From Sphingosinicella microcystinivorans (GTDB taxonomy: Bacteria > Pseudomonadota > Alphaproteobacteria > Sphingomonadales > Sphingomonadaceae), in the NCBI RefSeq assembly GCF_027941835.1, contig NZ_CP116005.1:3177501-3241500 (forward strand): a DNA stretch of 64,000 nucleotides, given 5' to 3'. The notes below the pieces were generated by a model. It was not told where the DNA came from. It ran no database searches and worked only from the letters and a program-made list of their open reading frames with translations. Of the stretch, positions 53,388 through 61,809 are shown one piece after another. Every line of letters starts with the position of its first letter. The stretch's first letter is position 1. Both the position numbers and the translations under genes were made by a program.

Positions 53388-55325
53388 TCATTCTGACCTC
53401 TGCGACGTGCTATCGATCAGCGTACCAACGCGAACGAATTTCCGAACCCTGCGGTTGTCGTCCTTGTCCTCGACCTCCCGCAGCACGTCCGACTTGATCC
53501 AGCCTTTGACGAGTTCCTTCACCCGCTGCTTGTCGGCAGGGCTTTCGAGGTCGGCACCGATCGCATCTGCCACGGCAATGCCGACCCATTCCGCTGATTG
53601 GACATTGGCCCGCCATTGCCCGTCCGCGACCCGTGACTGCACGGTGCGCAGCGTGTAGTGATCGATGCCCTCGAAGGCATCGGGCGGCGTCCACGGCACG
53701 GCTACGGCCACGCTGTCACCGCCTTCAAGGCCACCATTGCCAAGATGCACGCCGACGGCGCGAATCCAGTCCGCCTTGGCGGGCGGGGCGCGGTTCAGCT
53801 TGTCGTTCAGCACGTTGACGTAAAGGCGGCGGTCGGCGTCGTCGGTGATCCCGAAACGCTCGCCTTCCTCTTTCGACATTCGGTTGAATACCAGCACCGT
53901 GCGCGCGGTATTGATGAGGGCTACGGCGCCGCGTCCGGCTTCGGCGGTCACAGCTTGGCCTGCGAGTTTCCGCGTGTGGTGGACAAGAACGATCGCGCAG
54001 CCGCATTCGGTCGCCAGCTTGGCCCAGCGCTTCGAAACCGCATCAATCTTGTTGTTGTCGTTTTCGCTGACCTGATGCGATGAGACGAACGGATCGACGA
54101 TCAGGACGTCTATGTCCCGCCGCTCCAGTTCGGCCGCGAGTGCCTCGTAAACCGGCTCTATGATGCGGAAGCCCGTTGCATCCTCGGTCGCCGTGCACAG
54201 CCCTGCGCCGGTCAGTCCGCTATCGACGAAAAGGCGGTCGCCGCAGTTGTCGCGGCCGATGCCGTAATGGATCGCGCCGGCCATGAACATGCGGTCCAGT
54301 TCGTCTTGCGGATCTTCAAGATTCCAGAACCAAACCCGTTGCGGCCCGTCCCAGACGGTCTTGCCGAGCAGGGCGCGGCCGGTGACAAGCGATAGCGCGG
54401 TCGTCACCATGTACGTGCTCTTGAGGCTGCCACCGCCCGCGATGACGCCCGTAATCGTCCCGCGCAGCAGATCGCGGCCCATAATCCACGGACGCAGGGG
54501 AATGCCCGCCGGTTCAGGCCAGCCGAAGGGTGTGGCGGTGATTTCAATCGCAGCACTTTGCGTTGATTGAGGGCTCGCCGCCTCAGTCAGCCCCCGCAGC
54601 TCCTCGGCAGTGCCCCCAGCCGCCTTCCAGTCCACCACGTCGCCCTTGGGGGGCAGGTCCGGAAGCTCGACAAAGAACGCCTTGCCGCCGTGGCTTTCAA
54701 TCGAGGCCCGGACCTTCTCCGCGAAGCCTCGGCCGGGATCGTCATTGTCGGGGAGGATCGCGACCGTGCGACCGTTGAAATAGGCGCCGAATGCATCCTT
54801 CCACCCGCCGTTAGCGCCGAACGCCACCGCGGTTGCCGTGAAGCCCCACGCGGCCAGCGTGTCGGCCTTGCGCTCACCTTCCACGATGTAGACGACGCTA
54901 TCGAGCGGCGCGGCGAGTAGTTCGGGGAGCCGGTACGGGATGCGCCGGACGTCCTTGATGCCGGCAGTCCATCCGCCTTTGCCGTCGGGGCGTTGGGCGA
55001 TGAATTCCTTGCCGCCGGGCTTCTCAATGCGGACAGTGCGATACAGCACGACGCCGTTTTCGTCGACGTACTCATAGCGCCCGGATTCCCGGCTACGGGG
55101 CGCATCCCAAGACAGCGGCGGCAATATGCCACGATCGCGCAGCTCGTCCTTCACGGCCTGCCAATCGGCCCCGTTGAAGCTGTTTATGAGGATGTCCGCG
55201 CCGTCGTCCGTATCCCGGATCGAAAGACCGCGGTCGTCCTTGCCATGGCCGGGAGACGGCGCTGTGCCGTAGTCCCCATGCCAGTCGCCCCCGAGTGCGA
55301 GCGTTGCTTTGTGCGCGAGGCTCAT
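53388..55325 (-). CDS. TOPRIM/RecA-like primase-helicase (RepA-type replication protein)
   Basis: 645 residues. N-terminal zinc-ribbon-like segment in which the expected Cys positions are changed (SPGHG at 24-28, NSFNGAD at 48-54), a TOPRIM domain with Glu149 in YIVEGERKAD and Asp193/195 in LPDNDDPG, and a RecA-like ATPase: P-loop GGGSLKST with Lys302, Walker B DVLIVDPF ending at Asp411, and an LVHHTRK motif. It should prime and unwind DNA for replication of the element. Followed by the candidate origin. Confidence 0.88.
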   Translation of the reverse strand: MSLAHKATLALGGDWHGDYGTAPSPGHGKDDRGLSIRDTDDGADILINSFNGADWQAVKDELRDRGILPPLSWDAPRSRESGRYEYVDENGVVLYRTVRIEKPGGKEFIAQRPDGKGGWTAGIKDVRRIPYRLPELLAAPLDSVVYIVEGERKADTLAAWGFTATAVAFGANGGWKDAFGAYFNGRTVAILPDNDDPGRGFAEKVRASIESHGGKAFFVELPDLPPKGDVVDWKAAGGTAEELRGLTEAASPQSTQSAAIEITATPFGWPEPAGIPLRPWIMGRDLLRGTITGVIAGGGSLKSTYMVTTALSLVTGRALLGKTVWDGPQRVWFWNLEDPQDELDRMFMAGAIHYGIGRDNCGDRLFVDSGLTGAGLCTATEDATGFRIIEPVYEALAAELERRDIDVLIVDPFVSSHQVSENDNNKIDAVSKRWAKLATECGCAIVLVHHTRKLAGQAVTAEAGRGAVALINTARTVLVFNRMSKEEGERFGITDDADRRLYVNVLNDKLNRAPPAKADWIRAVGVHLGNGGLEGGDSVAVAVPWTPPDAFEGIDHYTLRTVQSRVADGQWRANVQSAEWVGIAVADAIGADLESPADKQRVKELVKGWIKSDVLREVEDKDDNRRVRKFVRVGTLIDSTSQRSE

Positions 55326-55558
55326 CAGTACCCCAAATATTCTGGGCTGGATTGATATAGGCGGCGCCGCTCATCGGTTTCCCGCCATATGATTCCGCGC
55401 ACTTCATCAAGAAGCAGCAGCGTTGCCGCACGATCGAAGTTGGTGGCGATAAGCAGGTAGTGCACGGCCATATCGAGACCGTATCGGCGGGCTTCGCGCT
55501 CTTGATCAGCGCGGACTGCAGCCCGGCGCTGCCTTGCCAGTGCATCGTCATATGTCAC
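55325..55558 (-). CDS. Hypothetical small protein (element)
   Basis: 77 residues, helical and charged, starts MTYDDALARQRRAAVRADQE. No family recognised. Its stop overlaps the primase-helicase start and its start overlaps the preceding stop, so it is translated together with them. Confidence 0.65.
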   Translation of the reverse strand: MTYDDALARQRRAAVRADQEREARRYGLDMAVHYLLIATNFDRAATLLLLDEVRGIIWRETDERRRLYQSSPEYLGY

Positions 55559-55836
55559 GTGCGCACCTCGATCCCGCGCTCGCTCGCTTCGGTCGCGGCG
55601 CGCTCTTGGGCTTCACCCTCGCTCAACCCGCGCGCCAGCGTCACAAGGCGGCCGCCGACGACACCGTGAAGCGAAACGGCGTGACCATCGGATTCACGGG
55701 AAATCTTAAGGTGGAGGCGAGGCCGATTTATAGACAGCGGCGCGGTACTATGGTACGCAAGTTTAGCCCTGCAGCCTCCAATTGTGGGATCGACGGCGCC
55801 CCCTCCCACGGGGCGCCGTTTTCGTTTCTGGGTCAT
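55555..55836 (-). CDS. Hypothetical small protein (element)
   Basis: 93 residues from ATG 55836 (MTQKRKRRPVGGG). The C-terminal half has a possible beta-strand/helix unit (VVGGRLVTLARGLSEGEAQE). No family recognised. Overlaps both the AlpA gene and the 77-residue gene by 4 bp. Confidence 0.6.
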   Translation of the reverse strand: MTQKRKRRPVGGGAVDPTIGGCRAKLAYHSTAPLSINRPRLHLKISRESDGHAVSLHGVVGGRLVTLARGLSEGEAQERAATEASERGIEVRT

Positions 55837-56030
55837 GCCGCCTCCCGCGCTGCCATGCGGTCGGCGAGCCACTGGTCGACCTCGGATTCGATCCAGCCGA
55901 CTGCGCGGCCCTTGCCGTTGGGGTTGATGGTGACGCGGCGGGGGAACAGATTATCGCGTTCAAGTTCTCGGAAGCGTCGTTCACAAAGACCGACCTTCGC
56001 TTCGACTTCAGGCTTTCGAAGTAGTCTCAT
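55833..56030 (-). CDS. AlpA family excisionase/regulator
   Basis: 65 residues with the winged MerR-like helix-turn-helix of AlpA: LLRKPEVEAKVGLCERRFRE, then FPRRVTINPNGKGRAVGWIE and SEVDQWLADR. AlpA proteins activate excision or integrase genes in P4-like satellites and prophages. First gene of the alpA-...-primase operon. Confidence 0.92.
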   Translation of the reverse strand: MRLLRKPEVEAKVGLCERRFRELERDNLFPRRVTINPNGKGRAVGWIESEVDQWLADRMAAREAA

Positions 56031-56103
56031 GGTGTCGTCCTCTCGTTAGGGCGACACTCATCTAGTCCCATTATTTCCTTAGAGGAATCAAAGCCGCTGC
56101 CAC

Positions 56104-56595
56104 TTATTTCGGGAAATTTTCATCCAGTATGGTGGAGCCGGACGGGCGGCGACGCTGTAGGCGATTGAGCCGCGCTCGCTCGATAGCGTCAGCACCACGC
56201 CGGCGCGCGAGCTTACGGAAATAGGTTCGTGGTGAATCGTCCGCGCTGTAATCGTGACATGTCGCCTTAGGCCGGCCGCGCCGGCCCCGAAGCGCTCTAA
56301 AAGCTGAAAGCCATACTCGTGCCGCACAGCCCTCAATTGTAGTGTTAATCAGGCCGTCCGACGTTCTTGGCAAATGGTGAACAAACCAGCGAGCCTCTGC
56401 GCGCGATAGCGTGACCGATACGCGCGCAGGGCGCCCCGTCCGATACGCGCTTTTGAACATGCGTTGGCCTAGTTTTCCGGAAATCTCCCATTCTGGTGAG
56501 CCCTCAGCAAAGCCGCTGAACCCCATGAGCCAAGCCGCAGTCATGCGCGCATCCCATCGGGCAACGTCCAGAATTACGGCGTCCTTTGGCGTCAC
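56104..56595 (-). CDS. Hypothetical protein (element)
   Basis: 163 residues. N-terminus MTPKDAVILDVARWDARMTA, then a Trp/Arg-rich middle (RAEARWFVHHLPRTSDGLIN). A strongly basic C-terminus (RRRGADAIERARLNRLQRRR) suggests nucleic-acid binding. No family recognised. Its start overlaps the integrase stop by 4 bp. Confidence 0.6.
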   Translation of the reverse strand: MTPKDAVILDVARWDARMTAAWLMGFSGFAEGSPEWEISGKLGQRMFKSAYRTGRPARVSVTLSRAEARWFVHHLPRTSDGLINTTIEGCAARVWLSAFRALRGRRGRPKATCHDYSADDSPRTYFRKLARRRGADAIERARLNRLQRRRPSGSTILDENFPK

Positions 56596-57835
56596 GCCGC
56601 ACCCCTCTCCATCGTGACGACGTTGCCCTTCGGCGGGGTGAGGATCAGCGACACCAGCCCGGCGAGCTTCTGCAGGGCCTCGGCTTTCTCGGCCTCGTAC
56701 GGGTGGCGGTCGTAAACGCCCTCAACGCCGGGGATGACGTGGCCAAGCACGCGCTCGGAGATGTCGGGGCGGACGCCTGCGCGGCTCATCAGGGACTTGG
56801 CGGTCCTGCGCAGATCGTGGATGACCCACGGCTCCAGCGCCTTGCCGCCGTTGGCCTTCGCTATCGCCGCATCGAGCGCCACCTTTTCCTTGGAGAAGCC
56901 GTTGAACGCCTTGTCCTTGGAGACGGCGAACACGTAGGGGTTGCCCTTCACTTCCTTGCAAGACTTGAGCACGGCCACGGCGAGCGGGGGCAGGGTGATC
57001 TCGCCTGCGTTCGCCTTCTCGCGGGCTTCGGACGGGATGGTCCACCGGCCTGTCTCCGTATCGACGTCTTCCCAGCGCATCGTGCGGACCTTTTCGCGAC
57101 GCTGTGCTGAAAGCAGGCATGTCTTGATGATCGCGCCGAACACTCCGGCGTCGTCCGCCGCGCTCCACACAAGGCGAAGCTCGTCATCAGACAATATCCG
57201 CTTGCCAGCGCGTTCCGATGGCTTCGTGCGGCGCATTCCGCGAACAATGGGGGAGTTGTAGTTGCTCACCCTAAGCGCATACCACGCCATCATTTTTGAG
57301 AGCGTCGCCAGCAGATGGTCGGCCATCGACGCGCCGCTGTCCCGCTCCACCTCGTCGAGCATATCAGCGATATCTTCGCGCCCAATGCTGACAAACACCC
57401 GCCTTTCCCATCGCGGCCATAGGTGCGTCTTAAACTGCCGCTCAATCTCGTAAGCTGAACGCAGCGGGCGCTCCTTGTTTTTCACGTGCAGGGCAAGGAA
57501 ATCATCGGATACTTGGCGGAACGTTTTGGGCGGTACGATGGGCGTTTCTTCGGGCAAGGGGTGACTTCCCCCGCCTTGATGCGCGGCACTGCTATGCGGG
57601 CACGCTCGCGGGCCTGATCGATCGATATCTCGCCGGGCTTGCCGATCTCCTTCCACACCTGCTTGCCGGACGGCGCCCGCGCGACAACGGTGTAGGTCTT
57701 GGCGCCCCGCGGCGTGACGAGAACGGCAAGCCCAGTCGTCGCCGGATCGAACACGACAAGGCGCTTTTTCGGGTTCGGAATATCCGTTGTCGCGGTTTTC
57801 TCGAACGGCTTGAGCAGGCTTCTCGGTGCGGGCAT
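56592..57835 (-). pseudogene. Tyrosine recombinase/integrase, broken by a single-base frameshift
   Basis: The N-terminal arm-binding domain (MPAPRSLLKPFEKTATTDIP, through KAGEVTP) is in one frame from ATG 57835; the core and catalytic domain (TPIVPPKTFRQVSDDFL onward) continue in another. The shift is at the G-run 57558-57561 (C-run on the coding strand): one missing base would restore a continuous protein. The catalytic Arg (SAQRREKV), HDLRR, LGH and Tyr (GVYDRH) are all present. Either a real inactivating deletion or a homopolymer sequencing error. It is next to attR as expected. Confidence 0.85.
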
Positions 57836-57848
57836 GGGCTAGCCTTCC

Positions 57849-57891
57849 GTCTAACATTCGTCTAAACAGCGGGCTTCCCGTAGTGTTAGAT
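57849..57891. repeat. GTCTAAC repeats near attR (candidate integrase arm sites)
   Basis: GTCTAAC at 57849-57855, GTCTAAA at 57860-57866 and inverted GTTAGAT at 57885-57891. Mirrors the three copies by attL. Confidence 0.55.
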
Positions 57892-57985
57892 TGCTTCCCG
57901 TTGTTTCCACACAAATGCGCGTAAAACAGCCATTCGTCAACCCGATATTTCCTGATATATTCCGCTATATCCCGCTATCGGTTGA

Positions 57986-58034
57986 GACTTTTAATCAGTA
58001 GGTCGCTGGTTCGAATCCAGCAGGGCTCACCATC
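57986..58034. repeat. Right attachment site (attR), copy of the tRNA-Lys 3' end
   Basis: 49 bp identical to 48129-48177. It lacks the tRNA 5' half and so is only a fragment. The 60 bp before it hold repeated ATAT/CCGCTAT motifs. Confidence 0.93.
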
Positions 58035-58204
58035 GCAGAAACCGGCCATTTTCAGCACTTTTCATGCTTTCGGTTCCGGCAAATAGGCTCGGTGCCTCGA
58101 CGGTGCGAAAGCCGACCCTAGAGATAAAATTAACCAGACTGCTTCACTTAGCGATCATCCGGGTTGCATCGGACCGGGCATGGCAGGGGGTGGAGACGGG
58201 TATC

Positions 58205-59230
58205 ATGAAGCTGGAAACGATCGAGCCATGCTACAGCCTCGTCATTCCCATCTACAATGAAGCCGATGTCTTGCCGCTGCTGTTCGAACGGCTGGCCTCG
58301 CTTCTGGAGAAACTGGACCAGAGCGCGGAGATCGTTCTGGTCAACGACGGCAGCCGCGATTCCTCGCTTGCCCTGATGCGGCTGAAGGCGCGGCAGGACC
58401 CGCGCTACCGGATTGTCAATCTTTCACGCAATTTCGGCCATCAGATCGCGATAACGGCCGGCATGGACAATGCCGGCGGGTGCGCCGTGATCATAATGGA
58501 TGCGGATCTTCAGGACCCGCCCGAGCTCGTTCTCGAGATGATCGGCAAATGGAAAGAGGGTTTTTCGGTCGTATCGGCACGGCGCATCGCACGCGAAGGC
58601 GAGGGACGCTTCAAACGCTGGTCGGCCCATATATTCTACAGGGTTCTTCGCACGATGACCTCGGTCGACATCGACGCGGACGTCGGGGATTTCCGGTTGC
58701 TCGACAGAAAGGTCGTGAACGCGTTGATGGGGATGCGCGAGCAGGACCGCTTTGTTCGCGGCATGATCAGCTGGCTCGGTTTCAACCAGACCTGCGTCGA
58801 TTTCGTGCGCGCGGAACGTGCCGCCGGCAGCACCAAGTATCCGTTTCTGAAAATGCTGAAGCTGGCCGTCAACGGTATCCTCGGTTTTTCGGATATTCCG
58901 CTGCGCATGGCCCTTTGGGGCGGCGCGCTGGTATCCCTGCTCGCCATTTCCTATGGCCTGTTCGTGGTGGGCGGCTGGTTCTTCAACGATACGCTGGTTG
59001 CGGGATGGACATCGACGATCGTCGTGCTGTCTTTCCTCGGCGGCATCAATCTGGTGATGACGGGCGTGGTCGGCCTTTATGTCGGCCGCATTCACAACGA
59101 GGTGAAGAGGCGGCCGCTCTATCTCGTCGATGCGGCACGCGAAGATGGCACCCGTGTGGGCGGCGTGCTTCGGAAGCCTGTCGAACGTCGGCGGAGAGTC
59201 CTCGGCGCGGAATCAGAAGTCATTGAATAA
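58205..59230 (+). CDS. Glycosyltransferase family 2 (GtrB/undecaprenyl-phosphate glycosyltransferase type)
   Basis: 341 residues from ATG 58205 (GGAG upstream). GT-A fold with YSLVIPIYNEADVLP, VLVNDGSRDSS, and IIMDADLQDPPE carrying the DxD-type motif. Two C-terminal membrane helices (MALWGGALVSLLAISYGLFV and VVLSFLGGINLVMTGVVGLYV) are as in GtrB and ArnC proteins, which load a sugar onto undecaprenyl phosphate. The convergent GT39 gene overlaps its end and could use its product. Confidence 0.93.
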   Translation: MKLETIEPCYSLVIPIYNEADVLPLLFERLASLLEKLDQSAEIVLVNDGSRDSSLALMRLKARQDPRYRIVNLSRNFGHQIAITAGMDNAGGCAVIIMDADLQDPPELVLEMIGKWKEGFSVVSARRIAREGEGRFKRWSAHIFYRVLRTMTSVDIDADVGDFRLLDRKVVNALMGMREQDRFVRGMISWLGFNQTCVDFVRAERAAGSTKYPFLKMLKLAVNGILGFSDIPLRMALWGGALVSLLAISYGLFVVGGWFFNDTLVAGWTSTIVVLSFLGGINLVMTGVVGLYVGRIHNEVKRRPLYLVDAAREDGTRVGGVLRKPVERRRRVLGAESEVIE

Positions 59231-60898
59231 GGGCGATTCCGGAGCCCGTGCAGACGGCCGGTAGAGCTTCTCTCCCCACCTCAGCGTAAACAGGCCGGTT
59301 GCGCCGGCCTGCTGAAGCCGATGCCATCCCTGGCCAAGCTCCACGATGCTGCCGGGGCGCACGGTCCGGCCGTCGATCAGGACCGGTCCGGGGCCTTCCA
59401 CCGTATAGGTGCCGGCGATCAGGATCTCGAAGGACTGGTCGGGCTGGGAAGCGGAGAGGCCGAGCCGTTTGCCCGCCACGTAGATCGCGCCCCAGTGCCG
59501 AATGTAGTTCGATTTCAGGACGTCGACGTCCTCCTTGAAGAGACCGAAATGGGAAGGGCCCTCCTCGCCCGGTTTCAGGCGATCGAGGTCGAGCATCTCC
59601 CGGTTGGCGACAAGAAAGCGCGGCTGATCGTTTTCCAGTATGGGACGCATGACGGCCTTTCCGGCACGATAATAGTCACGCATCCCCCACATGCTCATGA
59701 ACAGTCCGCGTTTGGGATAGGAGGACACCATCGAACAGCGGTCGATATAGGGCACGGGATGCGGAAACATCCTGTGGATGGCCGCGAGCGTCTGCCTCTG
59801 GCCCGCGTTGCTCTTTCCGGCCGCGCGGAAACTGTGTCCGGCGGCACCGATCGCGAGCGCCGCACACACCGCTATCGGGACAAGCCAGCCCGTCCGCTGT
59901 ACGAGAAGCGGGAAGGCGAAGCCGCACAGAACCGCCACCGGGGCGAGCATGAAGACATAGTAGTAGGCATGGCTTTCCGTATAGGTGAACAGGGTTCCGA
60001 GGATGATGGCGAAGGATGCCAGCATGACTCGGCGGCCCCTGTCTTCGCCGGTCCGCCACGGGCCGCTCAGAGAGGCTATCAAACCCAGACCGGCCATGAG
60101 CCAGAAGACCGGGTTTTCAACCAACGCCTTTACGAATGTGCCCTTTGCCGGGCCGAAATCACGTTCCACCAGCGTTTTCCCGGTGGTGCGATCGAGAAAG
60201 GCAAGACTCGATGCAGGGTCCTGAAGCGTCGACTGGTGCAGGAGATAGAGAAGCCCGAACCCGCACAACGATGCGGCGACGAACATCACGGCGTAGCCCC
60301 AGCCCCGCCGCCGGTTCTCCGCCGACCATATCCTGACGAGGAGGATGATCGCCAGCGTCGGAACATAGAAAATGGACTTGATCGTGATCATTCCCGCCGC
60401 CCCGACGAGCAGGCCACCGGAAAGGGCGCGAAGCGGGGTGGGCGGGCGGCAGGTGGCGATCCACAGCGCCGCCATCATCAGGAATGTCGCGATCGTATCG
60501 GTGCGCAGGCTGTTGCCCTGACGGATGACGAACGAAAAGGACGCATAGCAGAAGACAGCGAACAATGCCGCGTGCGCAGGCATGAAATGCCGGCTGATCA
60601 GATAGATGAACGCGGCCGTGCCGAGCCCGAGGATGTAGATCATCACCCTTGCGGCGACGACCTGATCCACCTCGTTGGCTGAAACTGCGCTGACCCAGCC
60701 GAAACCATGCACGAACATGGTTTGCAGGGCTTCGGTCATGTCTCCCCGCTTGTAGTCATAGACCATGGAGAGATTGAGGAATTCATCCCAGTTCACTTCA
60801 TAGGTGAAAACGAGCCAGAGCCTCACGGCAAGGCAGACGGCAATGAACGCCAGCAGCGCCCTGTTCCACATCCCGGCCCGATCCATTCCTGTCAGCAT
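59213..60898 (-). CDS. ArnT/GT39-like membrane glycosyltransferase
   Basis: About 561 residues from ATG 60898; the frame opens further upstream with a TTG. The first periplasmic loop has EVNWDEFLNL with the DE motif typical of lipid-linked-sugar transferases (ArnT/PMT), followed by at least ten membrane helices and a soluble C-terminal region. It likely transfers a sugar from an undecaprenyl carrier to a surface glycan. Ends inside the GT2 gene by 18 bp on the opposite strand. Confidence 0.85.
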   Translation of the reverse strand: MLTGMDRAGMWNRALLAFIAVCLAVRLWLVFTYEVNWDEFLNLSMVYDYKRGDMTEALQTMFVHGFGWVSAVSANEVDQVVAARVMIYILGLGTAAFIYLISRHFMPAHAALFAVFCYASFSFVIRQGNSLRTDTIATFLMMAALWIATCRPPTPLRALSGGLLVGAAGMITIKSIFYVPTLAIILLVRIWSAENRRRGWGYAVMFVAASLCGFGLLYLLHQSTLQDPASSLAFLDRTTGKTLVERDFGPAKGTFVKALVENPVFWLMAGLGLIASLSGPWRTGEDRGRRVMLASFAIILGTLFTYTESHAYYYVFMLAPVAVLCGFAFPLLVQRTGWLVPIAVCAALAIGAAGHSFRAAGKSNAGQRQTLAAIHRMFPHPVPYIDRCSMVSSYPKRGLFMSMWGMRDYYRAGKAVMRPILENDQPRFLVANREMLDLDRLKPGEEGPSHFGLFKEDVDVLKSNYIRHWGAIYVAGKRLGLSASQPDQSFEILIAGTYTVEGPGPVLIDGRTVRPGSIVELGQGWHRLQQAGATGLFTLRWGEKLYRPSARAPESPLFNDF

Positions 60899-60941
60899 GA
60901 CGGCCGGTTTAAACGCGAGGCATTGAAAGCCAATGAAGAAT

Positions 60942-60989
60942 TTTGTCTCATAGCGAGACAAATGAAGTCTCTATTAACCATTCGAGACT
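60942..60989. promoter_or_regulatory. Inverted GTCTC/GAGAC repeats in the divergent promoter region of the CDP-sugar operon
   Basis: TTTGTCTC (60942-60949) and GAGACAAA (60955-60962) with a 5-nt spacer; AGTCTC (60966-60971) and GAGACT (60984-60989) with a 12-nt spacer. Located between the GT39 and rfbF starts. Confidence 0.5.
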
Positions 60990-61032
60990 ATCCCCGTCGT
61001 GTCGGGAACAGGGCTAGGCACCGGGGGTTCGA

Positions 61033-61809
61033 ATGCAGGTTGTACTGTTGTGCGGCGGGATGGGAACCCGGCTTCGCGAGGAGACCGAGTATCGCCCCAA
61101 GCCCATGGTGCAGATCGGCGCTCGACCGATCCTCTGGCATATCATGCGCCACTACAGCACCTACGGATGCAACCGCTTCCTTCTTTGCACGGGTTACAAG
61201 GGAGGCATGATAAAGGACTATTTCCTCAACTATCGCCAGAACGCGTGCGACGTGGAAATCGACCTCGGGAGCGGGGATGCAAAGCTGCTTGATGCCAAGG
61301 ATGAAGAACTGCCGTGGACCGTGCGCATTCAGGATACCGGCATCGAGACGCTGACGGGAACACGTCTGAAACGGGCGCTGCGCTATATCGACGATGATGT
61401 TTTCCTCGCCACTTACGGCGATGGTGTCGCGAATGTCGAGATCGACGCGCTTGTCGAGCACCATAAACGATCGGGGAAGCTGGCGACGGTTACCGCGGTC
61501 CGGCCGTCCTCGCGCTTCGGCGAGCTCGATATTGTCGGCGACACGGTGAGTTCGTTCATCGAAAAGCCGCAAACCACGGAGGGCTGGATCAACGGCGGCT
61601 TTTTCGTGCTGAACAAAAAAGTCTTCGATGACGTCGGCGACGAGGAAAACATCACGCTGGAACAAGGCGTTCTCGAAAGCCTCGCGGCCCGCCGGGAACT
61701 CAACGTCTACCGGCATACCGGCTTCTGGCAGTGCATGGATACGTACCGCGAACTGTGCCTGCTCGAGGAATACTGGCAAAAGGGCAACGCTCCTTGGAAG
61801 ACGTGGTGA
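61033..61809 (+). CDS. rfbF: Glucose-1-phosphate cytidylyltransferase
   Basis: 258 residues. Nucleotidyltransferase signature VVLLCGGMGTRLREETEYRPKPM, then GYKGGMIKDYFLNY, LATYGDGVANV, and GWINGGFFVLNK. Makes CDP-glucose from CTP and glucose-1-phosphate, the entry to CDP-deoxysugars. Its stop overlaps or abuts the rfbG start. Confidence 0.96.
   Translation: MQVVLLCGGMGTRLREETEYRPKPMVQIGARPILWHIMRHYSTYGCNRFLLCTGYKGGMIKDYFLNYRQNACDVEIDLGSGDAKLLDAKDEELPWTVRIQDTGIETLTGTRLKRALRYIDDDVFLATYGDGVANVEIDALVEHHKRSGKLATVTAVRPSSRFGELDIVGDTVSSFIEKPQTTEGWINGGFFVLNKKVFDDVGDEENITLEQGVLESLAARRELNVYRHTGFWQCMDTYRELCLLEEYWQKGNAPWKTW

Larger units (their letters stand above)
48129..58034. mobile_element. Integrated 9.9-kb element in tRNA-Lys (putative phage satellite)
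   Basis: Bounded by 49-bp direct repeats of the tRNA-Lys 3' end. Encodes, reading leftward from the right end: frameshifted tyrosine integrase, a small hypothetical, AlpA excisionase, two small proteins, primase-helicase, a repeat-rich non-coding region, then an operon of six genes with overlapping stops/starts, one more leftward gene, and a rightward ribbon-helix-helix regulator. No large terminase, portal, capsid, tail or lysis genes, so it is not a complete prophage. Gene set and size fit P4/PICI-like satellites. Candidate arm-type sites flank both ends. Confidence 0.88.

Noticed and set aside
57545-57575. Programmed ribosomal frameshift in the integrase
   Set aside because: The site (ACCCCTTGCCC) does not fit a slippery heptamer in the reading frame; no downstream stem was evident; integrases of this family are normally unshifted.
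57986-58032. Second tRNA-Lys gene
   Set aside because: Only the 3' half is present; no acceptor 5' strand or D arm. It is the att repeat.
48129-58034. Complete prophage
   Set aside because: Under 10 kb and without recognisable large terminase, portal, capsid, tail or lysis genes.
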